Assembly (NCBI GenBank): GCA_964608265.1
Contig: CAZSNP010000074.1
Coordinates: 1-21,236, forward strand
Source: JANWXR01 sp964608265
GTDB lineage: Bacteria; Chloroflexota; Anaerolineae; Anaerolineales; UBA6663
DNA: 21,236 nt
Direction: 5' to 3'
Shown piece by piece: positions 21,189 to 21,236 of the stretch (position 1 is its first letter; the number at the start of each line of letters is the position of its first letter). The translations under genes and the position numbers were made by a program. The notes below the pieces were generated by a model, which was not told the DNA's origin, searched no databases, and was given only the letters and a program-made list of their open reading frames with translations.

Positions 21189-21236
21189 CAGCGGGCGTCG
21201 CGCGTGCAGCGCGCTCATGCGAGCCGCGACCACCAG

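Overview
The window looks like chromosomal DNA of a Chloroflexota bacterium, probably Anaerolineae. This rests on the GC-rich coding sequence, the 'LPLV-x-K/R-N' motif just behind a signal peptide (17713-19095, minus), a 'TQGYWKTH' surface-protein domain, several genes with a -10 box six bases before the start codon, and many degenerate short-repeat hairpins between housekeeping genes. No rRNA or phylogenetic test was possible, so the assignment is an inference.

Layout. 1-1914: a structured leader with an intrinsic terminator, a secreted surface protein, then a large inverted repeat and a second exact copy of a 35-bp leader segment. 1915-5250 (minus): oligoendopeptidase F, a four-helix-bundle protein of the 23S-intervening-sequence family bracketed by inverted short repeats, and a YchF-type ATPase. 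5377-5495: tRNA-Leu(CAA) with its own -10 box and terminator. 5533-7273 (plus): three overlapping genes, two paralogous membrane-anchored proteins and a GNAT acetyltransferase. 7413-9828 (minus): a phosphoglucose/phosphomannose isomerase homologue, RsmI and a PAP2 phosphatase. 10069-16480 (minus): a sugar-nucleotidyltransferase-like protein with a repeat inserted in frame, a protein of the family usually named 'quinate 5-dehydrogenase', an MFS exporter, NadE, a ferritin-like protein, a nitrilase-family amidase and an Lgt-like membrane protein. 16521-20507: a less GC-rich segment with a lipoprotein and a secreted glycoside-hydrolase-like protein, followed by a complete IS66-type insertion sequence (1317 bp, GTAA ends, perfect 8-bp target duplication) whose transposase looks broken. 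20508-21236: a gene-poor stretch and a minimal nucleotidyltransferase.

Possible functional links: NadE plus the nearby amidase could supply glutamine-dependent NAD synthesis from separate polypeptides. The Lgt-like protein lies next to a lipoprotein that would be an Lgt substrate, although its catalytic motifs are divergent.

The least ordinary signal is the repeat biology. Almost every intergenic gap holds a different family of degenerate 7-10-nt tandem units arranged as inverted arms. One such pair encloses a whole gene, and a different repeat has been absorbed in frame into a protein. The second signal is the leader of the first gene, which has mutually exclusive terminator and antiterminator pairings and a duplicated hairpin segment.
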